Source: an uncultured Gemella sp.
GTDB taxonomy: Bacteria > Bacillota > Bacilli > Staphylococcales > Gemellaceae
DNA length: 5,634 bases
Direction: 5' to 3'
Assembly (NCBI GenBank): GCA_938038035.1
Contig: CALHQV010000349.1
Span: 1-5,634, forward strand
Shown here one piece after another: positions 5,599 to 5,634 of the stretch; position 1 is the first letter of the stretch, and each line of letters opens with the position of its first letter. The translations under genes and the position numbers were made by a program. The notes beneath the pieces were generated by a model that was not told where the DNA came from, ran no database searches, and was given only the letters and a program-made list of their open reading frames with translations.

Positions 5599-5634
5599 AA
5601 AATATTATAGTCATAATTTTATGTAATTAATTGT

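Noticed and set aside
5604..5617. ATTAT/ATAAT hairpin after the last gene as a terminator
   Set aside because: The stem is only five A-T pairs with a 4-base loop in AT-rich sequence at the window edge, too weak to call.
1..5634. CRISPR array, insertion sequence, prophage or defence system
   Set aside because: No spaced direct repeats, transposase, integrase or defence protein signatures are present; the genes are ordinary chromosomal housekeeping genes.

Overview
The window is a compact, AT-rich segment carrying seven genes, all on the + strand. Gene order, strong AGGAGG-type ribosome binding sites and protein sequences all point to a low-GC Firmicute of the order Bacillales. A Gemella- or Staphylococcus-like source is my inference and is not proven by the sequence.

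Layout: positions 1-260 are a long AT-rich intergenic region with several hairpins. It ends in a good sigmaA-type promoter just upstream of the first gene. Then come trmR (yrrM), trhP1 (yrrN), trhP2 (yrrO), udk, greA and mtnN, followed by a small unrecognised two-helix membrane protein. The first five match the order I recall for Bacillus subtilis (yrrM-yrrN-yrrO-udk-greA).

How the genes work together: the first three form a tRNA wobble-modification cassette. By homology, the two U32-family proteins (TrhP1 and TrhP2) hydroxylate uridine 34 of certain tRNAs to ho5U in a prephenate-dependent route. TrmR then methylates ho5U to mo5U using S-adenosylmethionine (SAM). Udk salvages uridine and cytidine, GreA rescues backtracked RNA polymerase, and MtnN removes the SAM by-products S-adenosylhomocysteine and methylthioadenosine. 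MtnN therefore links loosely to the SAM use of TrmR. udk overlaps trhP2 by one base, and mtnN starts 4 bases after greA.

Nothing here looks like a new defence system or mobile element. The most interesting signals are regulatory. A perfect Shine-Dalgarno (SD) sequence lies 30 bases upstream of the trhP2 start codon, separated from it by a hairpin that would restore ideal spacing. A long hairpin lies inside the 3' end of udk. A 14-bp hairpin lies between mtnN and the membrane-protein gene. A palindrome is embedded in the trmR promoter.
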